From assembly GCA_946186185.1 (NCBI GenBank), contig CAMHMJ010000006.1:44939-108938 (forward strand): a stretch of 64,000 bases of DNA, in the 5' to 3' direction. Positions 50,261 to 58,304 of the stretch are shown piece after piece. Origin of the DNA: an uncultured Treponema sp. (GTDB lineage Bacteria; Spirochaetota; Spirochaetia; Treponematales; Treponemataceae). The position numbers and the translations under genes were made by a program. Each line of letters opens with the position of its first letter. Positions within the stretch are counted from its first letter, which is position 1. The notes under the pieces are model-generated. The model was given only the letters and a program-made list of their open reading frames with translations. It was not told where the DNA came from and did no database searches.

Positions 50261-50486
50261 TTCAGGTCTTCCGCATTATGAACATTGCAGTAAAAAAAAA
50301 TTGGCGGTAGGGTAGCGGAATGCAGGCAAAAAAAATCTGTTTGTGGCTGCCGCTTAAGCGGCATTTAATGGGTTCCCTTGCCACAAACAGCGTTTAGCAC
50401 GCTAGCGTGCGGTTTTGACCTGCAGGACGCGACCGGTAGCCAATTTTTTTTTGATGGAAAATAACTATAATGCGTAAGACCTGTAA
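50261..50486. repeat. Family B structured element, copy B3 (inner inverted repeat 50291-50452)
   Basis: Inner ends TAAAAAAAAATTGGC and GCCAATTTTTTTTT. Outer arms CAGGTCTTCCGCATTAT and ATAATGCGTAAGACCTG pair with one mismatch and differ in sequence from other copies. Internal stems TGCAGG/CCTGCA, CTGTTTGTGGC/GCCACAAACAG, TGCCGC-TTAA-GCGGCA and palindrome GCACGCTAGCGTGC show paired changes relative to B1 and B2. Confidence 0.86.
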
Positions 50487-50501
50487 AGCGTCACTTATTT
50501 C

Positions 50502-50530
50502 TTGAGAATTTCGGGCTTTTCCTGTATTCT
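50502..50530 (+). promoter_or_regulatory. Start-proximal promoter of the KDG kinase gene
   Basis: TTGAGA (50502-50507), 17-base spacer, TATTCT (50525-50530), then six bases to the ATG at 50537; no Shine-Dalgarno. Confidence 0.65.
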
Positions 50531-50536
50531 AACTCT

Positions 50537-51589
50537 ATGGGTAAAATTGTTCTTTTTGGTGAGCTGATGCTCCGTTTAAAGCCCTTTGGAAAGGAGCGTT
50601 TTTTTCAGTCTCCTTCGCTGAATGCCGTTTTTGGCGGAAGTGAAGCCAATGTTGCCGTCAGCCTTTCTAAATTCAAAAAAGATACTCGTTTTGTTACGGC
50701 TCTTCCTTCGAATCCCCTTGGAGAGGCAGCCCTTTCTTCCCTCCGGTATTACGGAGTTTCTGTGGAAGCTGTTCAAAAAGAGGGCCGCCTTGGACTTTAT
50801 TTTCTTGAAAACGGCGCCTGCCAGAGACCCAGTAATGTTATCTACGACCGGGAAAACAGCGTTTTTTCACTTGCAAAGCCGGATGAATACGACTGGGATT
50901 CAATTTTTGAAGATGCCCAGTGGCTTCATATCTCCGGAGTAACTCCTGCAATTTCAGAAAATACAGCCCTCTGCACTAAACGCGCTTTTGAAGAGGCAAA
51001 AAAGAGGGGAGTCCGTATCAGCCTTGACCTGAACTATAGAAAAAAACTCTGGAAATGGGGAAAAACTGCTTCTGAAGTTATGCGGGAGCTTTCTTCCTAT
51101 GCCGATGTCCTTATTGCAAACGAGGAAGATGTTCAGAACTGCCTGAATATTCCCCTTGAAAACAGAAATACCCCCTCAGAAAGCTACAAGGTGCTCTGTA
51201 AAAATGTAAAAAAAGAGTTTCCCAATGTAAAATATGTTGCCGTAACCTTCCGCCACAGCGTAAGCGCCGATATCAACTTCTGGACCTGCTTTCTGGACGG
51301 AAAAGAGGGCTTTTATGAAAGCACCCGCTACGAAATTCAGAATATCGTGGAGCGGGTAGGGGCAGGAGATTCCTTTGCAGCGGGCCTGATTTATGCCCTT
51401 TCCTCCGGGGATTCCTTTTCCAGGGCTCTTTCTTCCGGAAAAGCAGAATTTTCTGAAGGGGAAGCTCTTGATTTTGCAGCGGCTGCCGGCTGCTTAAAGC
51501 ATTCCATTCACGGAGACTATAATCTTTCAACAAAAGAAGAAGTTTTAGCCCTGGCAAAAGGAAACGGAAGCGGCCGGATTCAGCGATAG
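50537..51589 (+). CDS. kdgK: PfkB-family sugar kinase, probable 2-keto-3-deoxygluconate kinase
   Basis: Phosphorylates a sugar, most likely KDG to KDPG. The pfkB signatures are present: FGGSEANVAVSLSKF near residue 33 (the G-G-x-x-x-N-x-A motif), ISLDLNYRKKLW near 160 and the anion-hole/catalytic VERVGAGDSFAAGLIYAL near 270. The C terminus holds a ~20-residue Ser/Glu-rich stretch. The next gene is a KDPG aldolase, which is why KDG is preferred as substrate; together they form the lower Entner-Doudoroff/uronate branch. The start has no Shine-Dalgarno and a promoter ends six bases upstream, so a leaderless transcript is predicted. Confidence 0.82.
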   Translation: MGKIVLFGELMLRLKPFGKERFFQSPSLNAVFGGSEANVAVSLSKFKKDTRFVTALPSNPLGEAALSSLRYYGVSVEAVQKEGRLGLYFLENGACQRPSNVIYDRENSVFSLAKPDEYDWDSIFEDAQWLHISGVTPAISENTALCTKRAFEEAKKRGVRISLDLNYRKKLWKWGKTASEVMRELSSYADVLIANEEDVQNCLNIPLENRNTPSESYKVLCKNVKKEFPNVKYVAVTFRHSVSADINFWTCFLDGKEGFYESTRYEIQNIVERVGAGDSFAAGLIYALSSGDSFSRALSSGKAEFSEGEALDFAAAAGCLKHSIHGDYNLSTKEEVLALAKGNGSGRIQR

Positions 51590-51626
51590 TTCCAGCTGTG
51601 ACCGCTGATAAAAAAGAGGATTTATT

Positions 51627-52205
51627 GTGCATAAATATCAGAAAGAATGCGATGATTTTTTGATTTCTCAGAAGGTCCTTCCAGTCTGTACTTTTACAGA
51701 GAAGGATAAAGCCGTGGAACTTGCCCGTAGCCTTGTTCAGAAAGGTGTTCTTGTAATGGAAATCGCCTACAGAAATGAAAACCTGTATTCCGATATCGAT
51801 GACTGTATCCGGGAAGTAAAAAAGCAGGTTCCACAGATTCGTGTGGGAGCCGCCACCGTAACAAATCCAAAAATCGCCCTTCGCGCAAAAAAATCCGGCG
51901 CCGACTTTCTGGTTTCTCCGGGTTTTAATCCCAAAACCGTACGCTGGGCAAAGCTCAGAAAAATGCCCTTTTATCCCGGCGTCGTAACTCCTTCAGAAAT
52001 CGAGGTTGCCCGCCAGTACGGTTTTTCCCTCCTAAAGTTCTTTCCTGCCGAAGCCTCAGGGGGAGCTGTTATGCTGAAAAATCTTGCATCTCCTTTTCCG
52101 GAAGTCCGGTTCATCGTTTCCGGCGGCATAAACGAACAGAATGAAGAAGCCTACAGGGCGCTTTCAAATGTTTCCGTTATAAGCGGCACTTATTTATCAA
52201 AATAA
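51627..52205 (+). CDS. eda: KDPG/KHG aldolase
   Basis: Cleaves 2-keto-3-deoxy-6-phosphogluconate into pyruvate and glyceraldehyde 3-phosphate. The Schiff-base Lys is in SLLKFFPAEASGG near residue 132; VLVMEIAYRNEN near 40 has the catalytic Glu and Arg; RVGAATVTNPKIALRAKKSGADFLVSPG and FYPGVVTPSEIEVA are further family blocks. Length 192 is slightly short of 210. The start is GTG at 51627 with AAGAGGA upstream. It follows kdgK by 37 bases and precedes the TtcA-like gene by one base, so all three can share a transcript. Confidence 0.91.
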   Translation: MHKYQKECDDFLISQKVLPVCTFTEKDKAVELARSLVQKGVLVMEIAYRNENLYSDIDDCIREVKKQVPQIRVGAATVTNPKIALRAKKSGADFLVSPGFNPKTVRWAKLRKMPFYPGVVTPSEIEVARQYGFSLLKFFPAEASGGAVMLKNLASPFPEVRFIVSGGINEQNEEAYRALSNVSVISGTYLSK

Positions 52206-52206
52206 A

Positions 52207-52914
52207 ATGAAGAAAAACAGGCTTTTTTCCATAATCGACAAGGCAATCTACGACTACAATCTCATTCAGGACGGAGACCGGATTTTAATCGGTGCTTCCG
52301 GGGGAAAGGATTCAACTGCGCTGATAGAATATTTTTCAAACCGTGTTCGCCGTCCGGATTCCCGCTTTGAATACCTTGCCTTAAATATTCAGACCGAGTT
52401 TTCCGGCCCTTTACCTGAAAATATCGTCCGCCTCTTTGATGAATGGAAGGTGCCGTTAAAAGTCATCAAAATTGATGTTCAGGAGCGCTTAAAGGAAGGC
52501 AAGAAAATGAACTGCTTCTGGTGTTCAACCCAGCGCCGCACTGAACTGAATAATTTTGCAATGGAAAACGGCTATAATAAAATCGCCCTGGGGCACCATG
52601 CAGACGATGTTCTTGAAACTCTTTTAATGAATGCCCTTCACAAAGGTGAGCTTTCCACCATGATTCCCTCCCTGAAGTACGAAAAATATCCGGTGACCGT
52701 AATCCGTCCTCTTTATTACGCTTTTGAATCGGAAATCATAGAGCACGCAAAGGAAAACGGTTTTTACGGCTGGACCTGCACCTGTAATTTCCAGGACAAC
52801 AGCACCCGTAAAGATGCCCGGAAAAAAATCGCCCTTATAACCGACGGCGATATAAAGAAAAAACAGCACCTCTTCGATTCCTTAAAAAACGTGAACACCG
52901 ACTATCTTCCGTAA
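52207..52914 (+). CDS. TtcA-family tRNA 2-thiolation ATPase
   Basis: ATP-pyrophosphatase that adenylates a tRNA base for sulfur insertion, as in TtcA (2-thiocytidine 32). The PP-loop LIGASGGKDSTALIEYF is near residue 27. C-x-x-C in NCFWCSTQRRTEL near 103 and a third Cys group in WTCTCNFQD near 196 match the iron-sulfur ligands. ALGHHADDVLETLLMNAL is the TtcA helix motif. Length 235 is shorter than E. coli TtcA (~310). The ATG is one base after the aldolase stop; coupling with sugar catabolism genes looks incidental. TtcA and related subfamilies are hard to separate without alignment. Confidence 0.83.
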   Translation: MKKNRLFSIIDKAIYDYNLIQDGDRILIGASGGKDSTALIEYFSNRVRRPDSRFEYLALNIQTEFSGPLPENIVRLFDEWKVPLKVIKIDVQERLKEGKKMNCFWCSTQRRTELNNFAMENGYNKIALGHHADDVLETLLMNALHKGELSTMIPSLKYEKYPVTVIRPLYYAFESEIIEHAKENGFYGWTCTCNFQDNSTRKDARKKIALITDGDIKKKQHLFDSLKNVNTDYLP

Positions 52915-52973
52915 ACTGCGGTGCGAAGCCGGCAGACACTGTGTCTAACTGACAAATCGGAGTCTCCCGCTGC

Positions 52974-53016
52974 TCTTCTACCATGCAGTTCTTCTACCAT
53001 GCAGTTCTTCTACCAT
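52974..53016. repeat. 16-bp tandem repeat, 2.7 copies
   Basis: TCTTCTACCATGCAGT occurs twice in direct succession, followed by TCTTCTACCAT. It ends exactly at the predicted -35 box of dapL. Confidence 0.85.
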
Positions 53017-53045
53017 TTGCCCATCTTTTCTGTTTGTGCTAATAT
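53017..53045 (+). promoter_or_regulatory. Start-proximal promoter of dapL
   Basis: TTGCCC (53017-53022), 17-base spacer ending TGC, TAATAT (53040-53045), then nine bases to the ATG at 53055; no Shine-Dalgarno. Confidence 0.6.
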
Positions 53046-53054
53046 CAAGCCACT

Positions 53055-54278
53055 ATGATTAAGAGAAATACAGGTTTTACAAATTTAACAGCTGGTTATT
53101 TGTTTCCGGAAGTGGCTCGCCGCCGCCGTGAATATCAGGAAAAGAATCCACAGGCAAAAATCATCAGCCTTGGAATAGGAAATACAACTGAGCCTCTGCC
53201 GGTTTTCATTGCAAAGGCAATGGCCGATTATTCAATGGCTCTTTCAACAAAAGAAGGTTATTCCGGCTACGGAGACGAGCAGGGTAACACAGACCTCAGA
53301 AAGAAAATTGCAGAAGTCTGGTACAAGGGAATGGCAGAAGCCGATGAAGTATTCATTTCAGACGGAGCAAAGTGCGATATCGCCAGAATTCAGACCCTTT
53401 TCGGTTCAAAAGTAAAAATCGCCGTTCAGGATCCTGCCTATCCGGTTTATGTTGACGGTTCAGTAATTGTTGGAGCAGCCGGCAAGAACAACGGAAGCGG
53501 TTACAAAGGTGTTACATATATGCCTTGTACTCCGGAAAACAGCTTTTTCCCGGACCTTTCAAAAATCAAGAAGAACAGTCTGATTTATTTCTGCTCTCCA
53601 AACAATCCGACCGGTGCCTGCGCAACAAAAGAGCAGCTTAAAACTCTTGTTGATTTTGCAAATGCCAACGGCTGCATCATTATCTACGATGCCGCATACC
53701 GTGAGTTTATCCGGGACGCTTCTCTTCCAAAAACAATTTTCGAAATTGAAGGAAGCCGCACCTGTTCAATTGAAATCAATTCCTTCAGTAAACCTGCCGG
53801 CTTTACCGGTGTCCGCCTCGGCTGGTCCATCGTACCAAAAGAGCTCAAATTTGCTGACGGAACCAGCGTAAACCGTGACTGGAACCGGGTTATGACAACT
53901 CTGTTCAACGGTGCTTCAAACGTAGCACAGGCCGGCGGAATTGCCTGCCTTGAGCCGGAAGGCCTTAAAGCTATGAAGGATGTAATCGATTATTACCTTG
54001 TAAACGGTGACAAAATTTCAGAAACTCTTCGCGGTGAAAACTTTAAGAAAGCCGGCGTTGAAGTTTACTATACCGGAAACAGCCCTTATGTCTGGGCAAA
54101 GTTTACCGGAAGAAAAAGCTGGGATGTTTTTGATAAAATCCTGAATGAAGCAAATGTTGTAACAACTCCGGGAAGCGGCTTCGGTCCTGCCGGCGAAAGC
54201 TTCATCCGTTTCAGTTCTTTCGGTCATCAGGAAGACGTAAAGGAAGCCTGTGACCGCCTCTCAAAACTGGTGTTCTAA
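53055..54278 (+). CDS. dapL: LL-diaminopimelate aminotransferase
   Basis: PLP enzyme that converts tetrahydrodipicolinate directly to LL-diaminopimelate for lysine synthesis. The sequence begins NLTAGYLFPEVARRRREYQEKNP with IISLGIGNTTEPLP, as in DapL of plants and spirochaetes. Further signs: GYGDEQGNTDLRKKIAE near residue 77, YFCSPNNPTGACA near 178, IYDAAYREFIRD near 212 (PLP Asp/Tyr) and the PLP Lys in INSFSKPAGFTGVRLGW near 245. Length 407 fits. There is no Shine-Dalgarno, and the promoter ends nine bases before the ATG. A 16-bp tandem repeat abuts the -35 box. Confidence 0.94.
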   Translation: MIKRNTGFTNLTAGYLFPEVARRRREYQEKNPQAKIISLGIGNTTEPLPVFIAKAMADYSMALSTKEGYSGYGDEQGNTDLRKKIAEVWYKGMAEADEVFISDGAKCDIARIQTLFGSKVKIAVQDPAYPVYVDGSVIVGAAGKNNGSGYKGVTYMPCTPENSFFPDLSKIKKNSLIYFCSPNNPTGACATKEQLKTLVDFANANGCIIIYDAAYREFIRDASLPKTIFEIEGSRTCSIEINSFSKPAGFTGVRLGWSIVPKELKFADGTSVNRDWNRVMTTLFNGASNVAQAGGIACLEPEGLKAMKDVIDYYLVNGDKISETLRGENFKKAGVEVYYTGNSPYVWAKFTGRKSWDVFDKILNEANVVTTPGSGFGPAGESFIRFSSFGHQEDVKEACDRLSKLVF

Positions 54279-54289
54279 GCTATTAGGGT

Positions 54290-54343
54290 GAAGGTTGAGT
54301 TTGCTAAATTAATTCAAAATTGGTGGTATCAAACTCAATCTTC
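54290..54343. repeat. Miniature relic of a family A/B element
   Basis: Outer arms GAAGGTTGAGTTT (54290-54302) and AAACTCAATCTTC (54331-54343) pair with one G-T wobble, enclosing one inner end, TTCAAAATTGG. The core and the right inner end are gone. It lies between convergent genes. Confidence 0.75.
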
Positions 54344-54355
54344 GCCTTTATAATT

Positions 54356-55633
54356 TTAGAACTGTGCTTTATACCCGATGCTGAAGTTCAGTCCGTTATA
54401 CCATTTGTCATTCATAAAATCGGTAATGCGGCACTTAAGCAGGGTATGAAGCTCGCCGTTAAAAATCTTTGTCTGAAGGTACGGCGTCAGGCAGATTGTA
54501 TAATCATCAAACAGAGTATCGAAATCCTTCAAATCGTAGAATTCTTTATCCGGGAAAGAAAGGGAAGTCTGTATTCCGAACATAAAATTCTGGTTTTTAA
54601 TGTACAGATCATCTGAATGAACGTTTATGCTCACACCCAGGGTGTCTTCAATAAAAATAAATTCTTCTACGCTTGTCTGTTTTACCGGCTCCGTGTCATC
54701 AGAAGCCGACACTTCCTCATCGTCTTTTTTATCCGTCGGAAGGCTGAAGGCCGTTAAATCGATTCTGCACTTTGAAAGATTCAGTCGCGGTTCAATCAGA
54801 AGGTAGGTTTTAATATCCCGGATTGAAAGGTTCTGTTCTGATTTTTTAAACGGAACCTCAGAAACTCCCGCCTGAAGAAAAAGGGATGAGGTGTACATAT
54901 TTCCAATAAGGAGATTCATTCCCGCTCTCCAGTAAAGGGTGTCGATTACAAGGAAGGCGTCGTCATACTCCTTTGTGTTCAGCGGGCTTCCAAGTCCAGT
55001 TGCAAAATCCAGAGTGAAATAGCGGTATACGCAGGCAAATCGTCCGTCAAGATTCAATACAAAGCTGTCGTCCTTTTCGTGGTTTACATATGCGTAAAGT
55101 CCTGTTGCAACAGGCTGGCTTTCAAAGTGAATTACATCAGAAATTCCCGCTCCAAAAAGAGGGTAGATTACGCTTCCCGCAATTCCAAGCCAGCTTTCAG
55201 TAATGATTGAAGAAATCGGCTGAATTCCAAAGTGCCGTCTTAAAAAAATATCTGACCCGATTGGTTCATAGGTTCCCACAAAAGCGCTCAGGTAATTTGT
55301 TGTTCCCGCAAAGGGCTTTCTGATTACTGCGGAAAGCTCGTCCACCTGAAAGGCTGCCGGAGTTTCCTTAAAAATTGAATTGTCGATTAAATCGTTGGTT
55401 TTGATTGAAAATTCTCCGTGAAGGATAAAGTTGTCGGAAATATTGAACTGTCCTGCAAAAAACGACTGAATTTTCATCTGCGGATCAAAATCCTCAGAGG
55501 TCTTGTCCGAGTCAAAGCCTGCCTTTGCACCTGCAAGGCCGTTAAAACAGAGTTCAGCAAACACCGGATTAAAGCTAAAAAATGTAATAATTGAAAAAAA
55601 GGCTCTTAGAATGAGTTTTCTGTTGTTTTTCAT
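54356..55633 (-). CDS. Predicted outer-membrane beta-barrel protein
   Basis: No family assigned. Residues ~1-26 (KLILRAFFSIITFFSFNPVFA) are a signal peptide. The mature ~400 residues alternate polar and aromatic residues in many predicted strands (FFAGQFNISDNFILHGEFSIK, YLSAFVGTYEPIGSDIFL, FDGRFACVYRYFTLDFATG) with acidic loops, one of which is DKKDDEEVSASDDTEPV. It ends in NFSIGYKAQF with the C-terminal Phe expected for barrel insertion. The size fits a 16-18-strand barrel. No clear ribosome site is assigned beyond GGAGG upstream of the ATG. It is convergent with dapL. Confidence 0.72.
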   Translation of the reverse strand: MKNNRKLILRAFFSIITFFSFNPVFAELCFNGLAGAKAGFDSDKTSEDFDPQMKIQSFFAGQFNISDNFILHGEFSIKTNDLIDNSIFKETPAAFQVDELSAVIRKPFAGTTNYLSAFVGTYEPIGSDIFLRRHFGIQPISSIITESWLGIAGSVIYPLFGAGISDVIHFESQPVATGLYAYVNHEKDDSFVLNLDGRFACVYRYFTLDFATGLGSPLNTKEYDDAFLVIDTLYWRAGMNLLIGNMYTSSLFLQAGVSEVPFKKSEQNLSIRDIKTYLLIEPRLNLSKCRIDLTAFSLPTDKKDDEEVSASDDTEPVKQTSVEEFIFIEDTLGVSINVHSDDLYIKNQNFMFGIQTSLSFPDKEFYDLKDFDTLFDDYTICLTPYLQTKIFNGELHTLLKCRITDFMNDKWYNGLNFSIGYKAQF

Positions 55634-55781
55634 GAATGCCTCCCGGAATACACTAGTACTTTCTATTTATCGGCAGATTTTATTCTATTCTTGAAGAAAA
55701 ATAGCCGAATTATATTAGAATTTATAACCACCCGCCATTTTTGTCTTCTGAATAATTTTTGCTTTTTCTTTTGAATTTTGC

Positions 55782-55809
55782 TTGAAATATGGCAAAATCG
55801 GTATATAAT
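55782..55809 (+). promoter_or_regulatory. Start-proximal promoter of cheA
   Basis: TTGAAA (55782-55787), 16-base spacer, perfect TATAAT (55804-55809), then eight bases to the ATG at 55818; no Shine-Dalgarno between. Confidence 0.72.
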
Positions 55810-55817
55810 TCTTAAAT

Positions 55818-58295
55818 ATGAGCGACTATCTTGATCCGAACAACGAGGAACTGCTCAAGGACTTCTTTGCGGAAGCCGAACAGCAGGTTGATACCCTCGA
55901 AAGTAATGTTCTTGTAATTGAAAATGACCCGAATAATCATGAGGCGGTTGACGAAATCTTCCGTGCAGCTCATACGCTGAAAGGTGGTTCTGCAACTGTT
56001 GAAATGACGGAGTTATCTGGTTTTACTCATAAAGTAGAGGATGTCCTTGACGAAATCCGTTCCAACAGGCTTTCTGTTGACGAAGACGTTGTGGATGTAC
56101 TTCTTTCTTCTATCGACGTAATCAAGGCAATGCTGGAAGCGCGTGCAAATGGTTCGGTATATCAGGAAAATATCGATCAGCTTGTTTCACGTCTTCAGGC
56201 TTATATTCCGGAAAAGGGCGGTGCAAAAACAAAGCCAAAGCCGCCTAGCGGAACAGGTCCTTCAAAGCCTGCTCCTAAGGCAGCGCCTGCACCTGCTCCT
56301 GTTCAGCCGGCAGCTTCAGGCCCGTCTCCATTTACATATCCGGAACTTTCTGAATCTGAATTCATGGAGCTTAAATCTGCCTGTGAAGGAAATCAGAAGG
56401 TATGGCGTGTTGCCGTTAAATTTGATGAAAATAACCCTATGAATTCCGTTGGAGGAATTCAGGTATTTGCAGCATTAAAAGCTCTCGGCAGTGTTTTAAA
56501 GACTGTTCCGGACTTTGATGCCTTGTATGAAGATGAATTCTATGAGAATGTATTTTATTACATTGCTTCAGATTCTACTGCAGATAAAATTGAAGACACA
56601 GCCTTCCTGGGAGATGTAACTATCTGTACAGATGCTCAGGTTATTGAAGGTGCTGTAAGTGCCTCTGGTGGTGCAGGTGTCGGCGTAAGTGCATACGAAA
56701 CCGAAACTGCAGCTCCTGCAAAAGAAGCTTATACTCCGGAACCGGCTGTGGCTCGAAGAGAACCGGAACCGGTTGTTCATGAAGAAGCAGCTCCTGCTGT
56801 AAAGGCAAGTGCTCCGGCTGTATCTGAACCGGCTTCTGCTTCTGGTGCTGCCAGCGCTCCAAAAGAGTCTTCTGACGCTAAAAAAGAAGGTTCTCACGCA
56901 GTTCAGCAGAGTTCCGTTCTCCGCGTAGACTCCCGCCGAATTGACTATCTTTTGAACCTTGTAAGTGAAACTGTAATTACAAAGGCTGCCTTTAACCAGC
57001 TTGCGGCTAACCTTCAGGAAGAGCTTGGCCGTTTCCAGACTGCAGAAAGTCAGCTTAAGGCACAGATTCACCGTCTTTTCGAACAGCTTCCGGCATATCT
57101 GGATCAGCTGCAGGAAGGAAAGAATGCAAAGGATATCCGTGCTTCCGTAATTGCTGAATATGGCGAAATCGACAAAATATTTGATTCTGATGATACTGAA
57201 TTAAAGAATCTTGCTTCCAAGCTCCGTTCTTCAACCCAGAATCTTGGACGAATCGCTTCTGAACTCCAGGAAGGCGTTATGAAAATCCGAATGGTTCCTA
57301 TCAACCAGATTTTCAGCCGTTTTCCTCGCGTTGTCCGCGACCTTCAGCGTGATTTGAACAAGAAAGTTGACCTTGTAATTGAAGGTGAAGATACAGAACT
57401 TGATAAATCGGTTGTAGAAGATCTTCTCGACCCGATTATGCACTGTGTACGAAACTCTGTTGACCACGGTGTTGAATCTCCGGAAGTTCGAAAGGCTGCC
57501 GGAAAGCCGGAAATCGGTCGTGTTCTTCTCAAGGCTTCTAACGAAGGAAACCTTATCGTTATTGATATTGCCGATGACGGTGCCGGAATTGATGCAGAAA
57601 AGGTTAAACGAAAGGCTATCGAAAAGGGACTTATCCATCCGGATAAGGTTCTTACGGAAGCTGAAGCTCAGCAGCTGATCTTCCTTCCGGGCTTCTCTAC
57701 TGCAGATAAGATTACAAATGTTTCCGGCCGTGGTGTAGGTCTCGATGTAGTTAAGACGATGATTGATAAATTGAACGGAACAGTTACAGTTTCTTCTCAG
57801 AAAGGAATTGGAACTACCTTCAGTATCAGACTTCCTCTTACACTTGCAATTATTCAGGGACTTCTTGTTCGCGTCGGACATGAAATCTACTCAATCCCGA
57901 TTGCTTCGGTTATTGAGAGCCAGAGAATTCTGCAGAACGACATTAAAACAATCGATAACTACGAGGTTCTTAATGTCAGAAATGAAGTTATCAGCGTTCT
58001 TCGTCTTTCACGCCTCTTTGGTATTGAAGATGCCGTTCAGGACGAATACTGTAATATCGTAATTGTCGGCTCAAAGGATAAAAAAGTCGGAATTATGGTT
58101 GATTCCCTTGTTGGAGAGGAAGACGTGGTTATTAAGCCTTTGCGCGACCAGTTCACTAATTCCCCGGGAATCGCCGGTGCATCTATCCTTGGTGATGGTT
58201 CCGTTTCTTTGATTATTGATGTTTCGCAGCTTCTTGATCTTAGCGTAAAGCAGGATATAGCGGCTCAGCGTTTGTTAGAGCAGAGTGCTCTGTAG
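55818..58295 (+). CDS. cheA: Chemotaxis histidine kinase CheA
   Basis: Central kinase of chemotaxis; phosphorylates CheY from a receptor-CheW complex at the cell pole. Domains: P1/Hpt at ~5-110 with the phosphorylated His in FRAAHTLKGGSATVEM; an Ala/Pro-rich linker; a P2-like region ~180-280; a long Ala/Pro/Glu/Ser linker ~285-365; P3 dimerisation ~370-520; P4 ATPase with HCVRNSVDHGVESPEVR (N box), IDIADDGAGIDAEKV (G1) and NVSGRGVGLDVVKTMI (G2); P5 CheW-like to the end. Length 825 is long because of the linkers. First gene of cheA-cheW/R-cheX-cheY. The start has no ribosome site and a TATAAT ends eight bases upstream. Confidence 0.96.
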   Translation: MSDYLDPNNEELLKDFFAEAEQQVDTLESNVLVIENDPNNHEAVDEIFRAAHTLKGGSATVEMTELSGFTHKVEDVLDEIRSNRLSVDEDVVDVLLSSIDVIKAMLEARANGSVYQENIDQLVSRLQAYIPEKGGAKTKPKPPSGTGPSKPAPKAAPAPAPVQPAASGPSPFTYPELSESEFMELKSACEGNQKVWRVAVKFDENNPMNSVGGIQVFAALKALGSVLKTVPDFDALYEDEFYENVFYYIASDSTADKIEDTAFLGDVTICTDAQVIEGAVSASGGAGVGVSAYETETAAPAKEAYTPEPAVARREPEPVVHEEAAPAVKASAPAVSEPASASGAASAPKESSDAKKEGSHAVQQSSVLRVDSRRIDYLLNLVSETVITKAAFNQLAANLQEELGRFQTAESQLKAQIHRLFEQLPAYLDQLQEGKNAKDIRASVIAEYGEIDKIFDSDDTELKNLASKLRSSTQNLGRIASELQEGVMKIRMVPINQIFSRFPRVVRDLQRDLNKKVDLVIEGEDTELDKSVVEDLLDPIMHCVRNSVDHGVESPEVRKAAGKPEIGRVLLKASNEGNLIVIDIADDGAGIDAEKVKRKAIEKGLIHPDKVLTEAEAQQLIFLPGFSTADKITNVSGRGVGLDVVKTMIDKLNGTVTVSSQKGIGTTFSIRLPLTLAIIQGLLVRVGHEIYSIPIASVIESQRILQNDIKTIDNYEVLNVRNEVISVLRLSRLFGIEDAVQDEYCNIVIVGSKDKKVGIMVDSLVGEEDVVIKPLRDQFTNSPGIAGASILGDGSVSLIIDVSQLLDLSVKQDIAAQRLLEQSAL

Positions 58296-58304
58296 TGAGG
58301 TAAT

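Noticed and set aside
5487..50486. Reading the repeat elements simply as intrinsic terminators
   Set aside because: Copies also occur in divergent promoter regions (39889, 48582), and the internal stems are conserved beyond what termination needs.
52974..53016. Short regularly repeated unit considered as a CRISPR remnant
   Set aside because: The repeats are directly adjacent without spacers and there are no cas genes.
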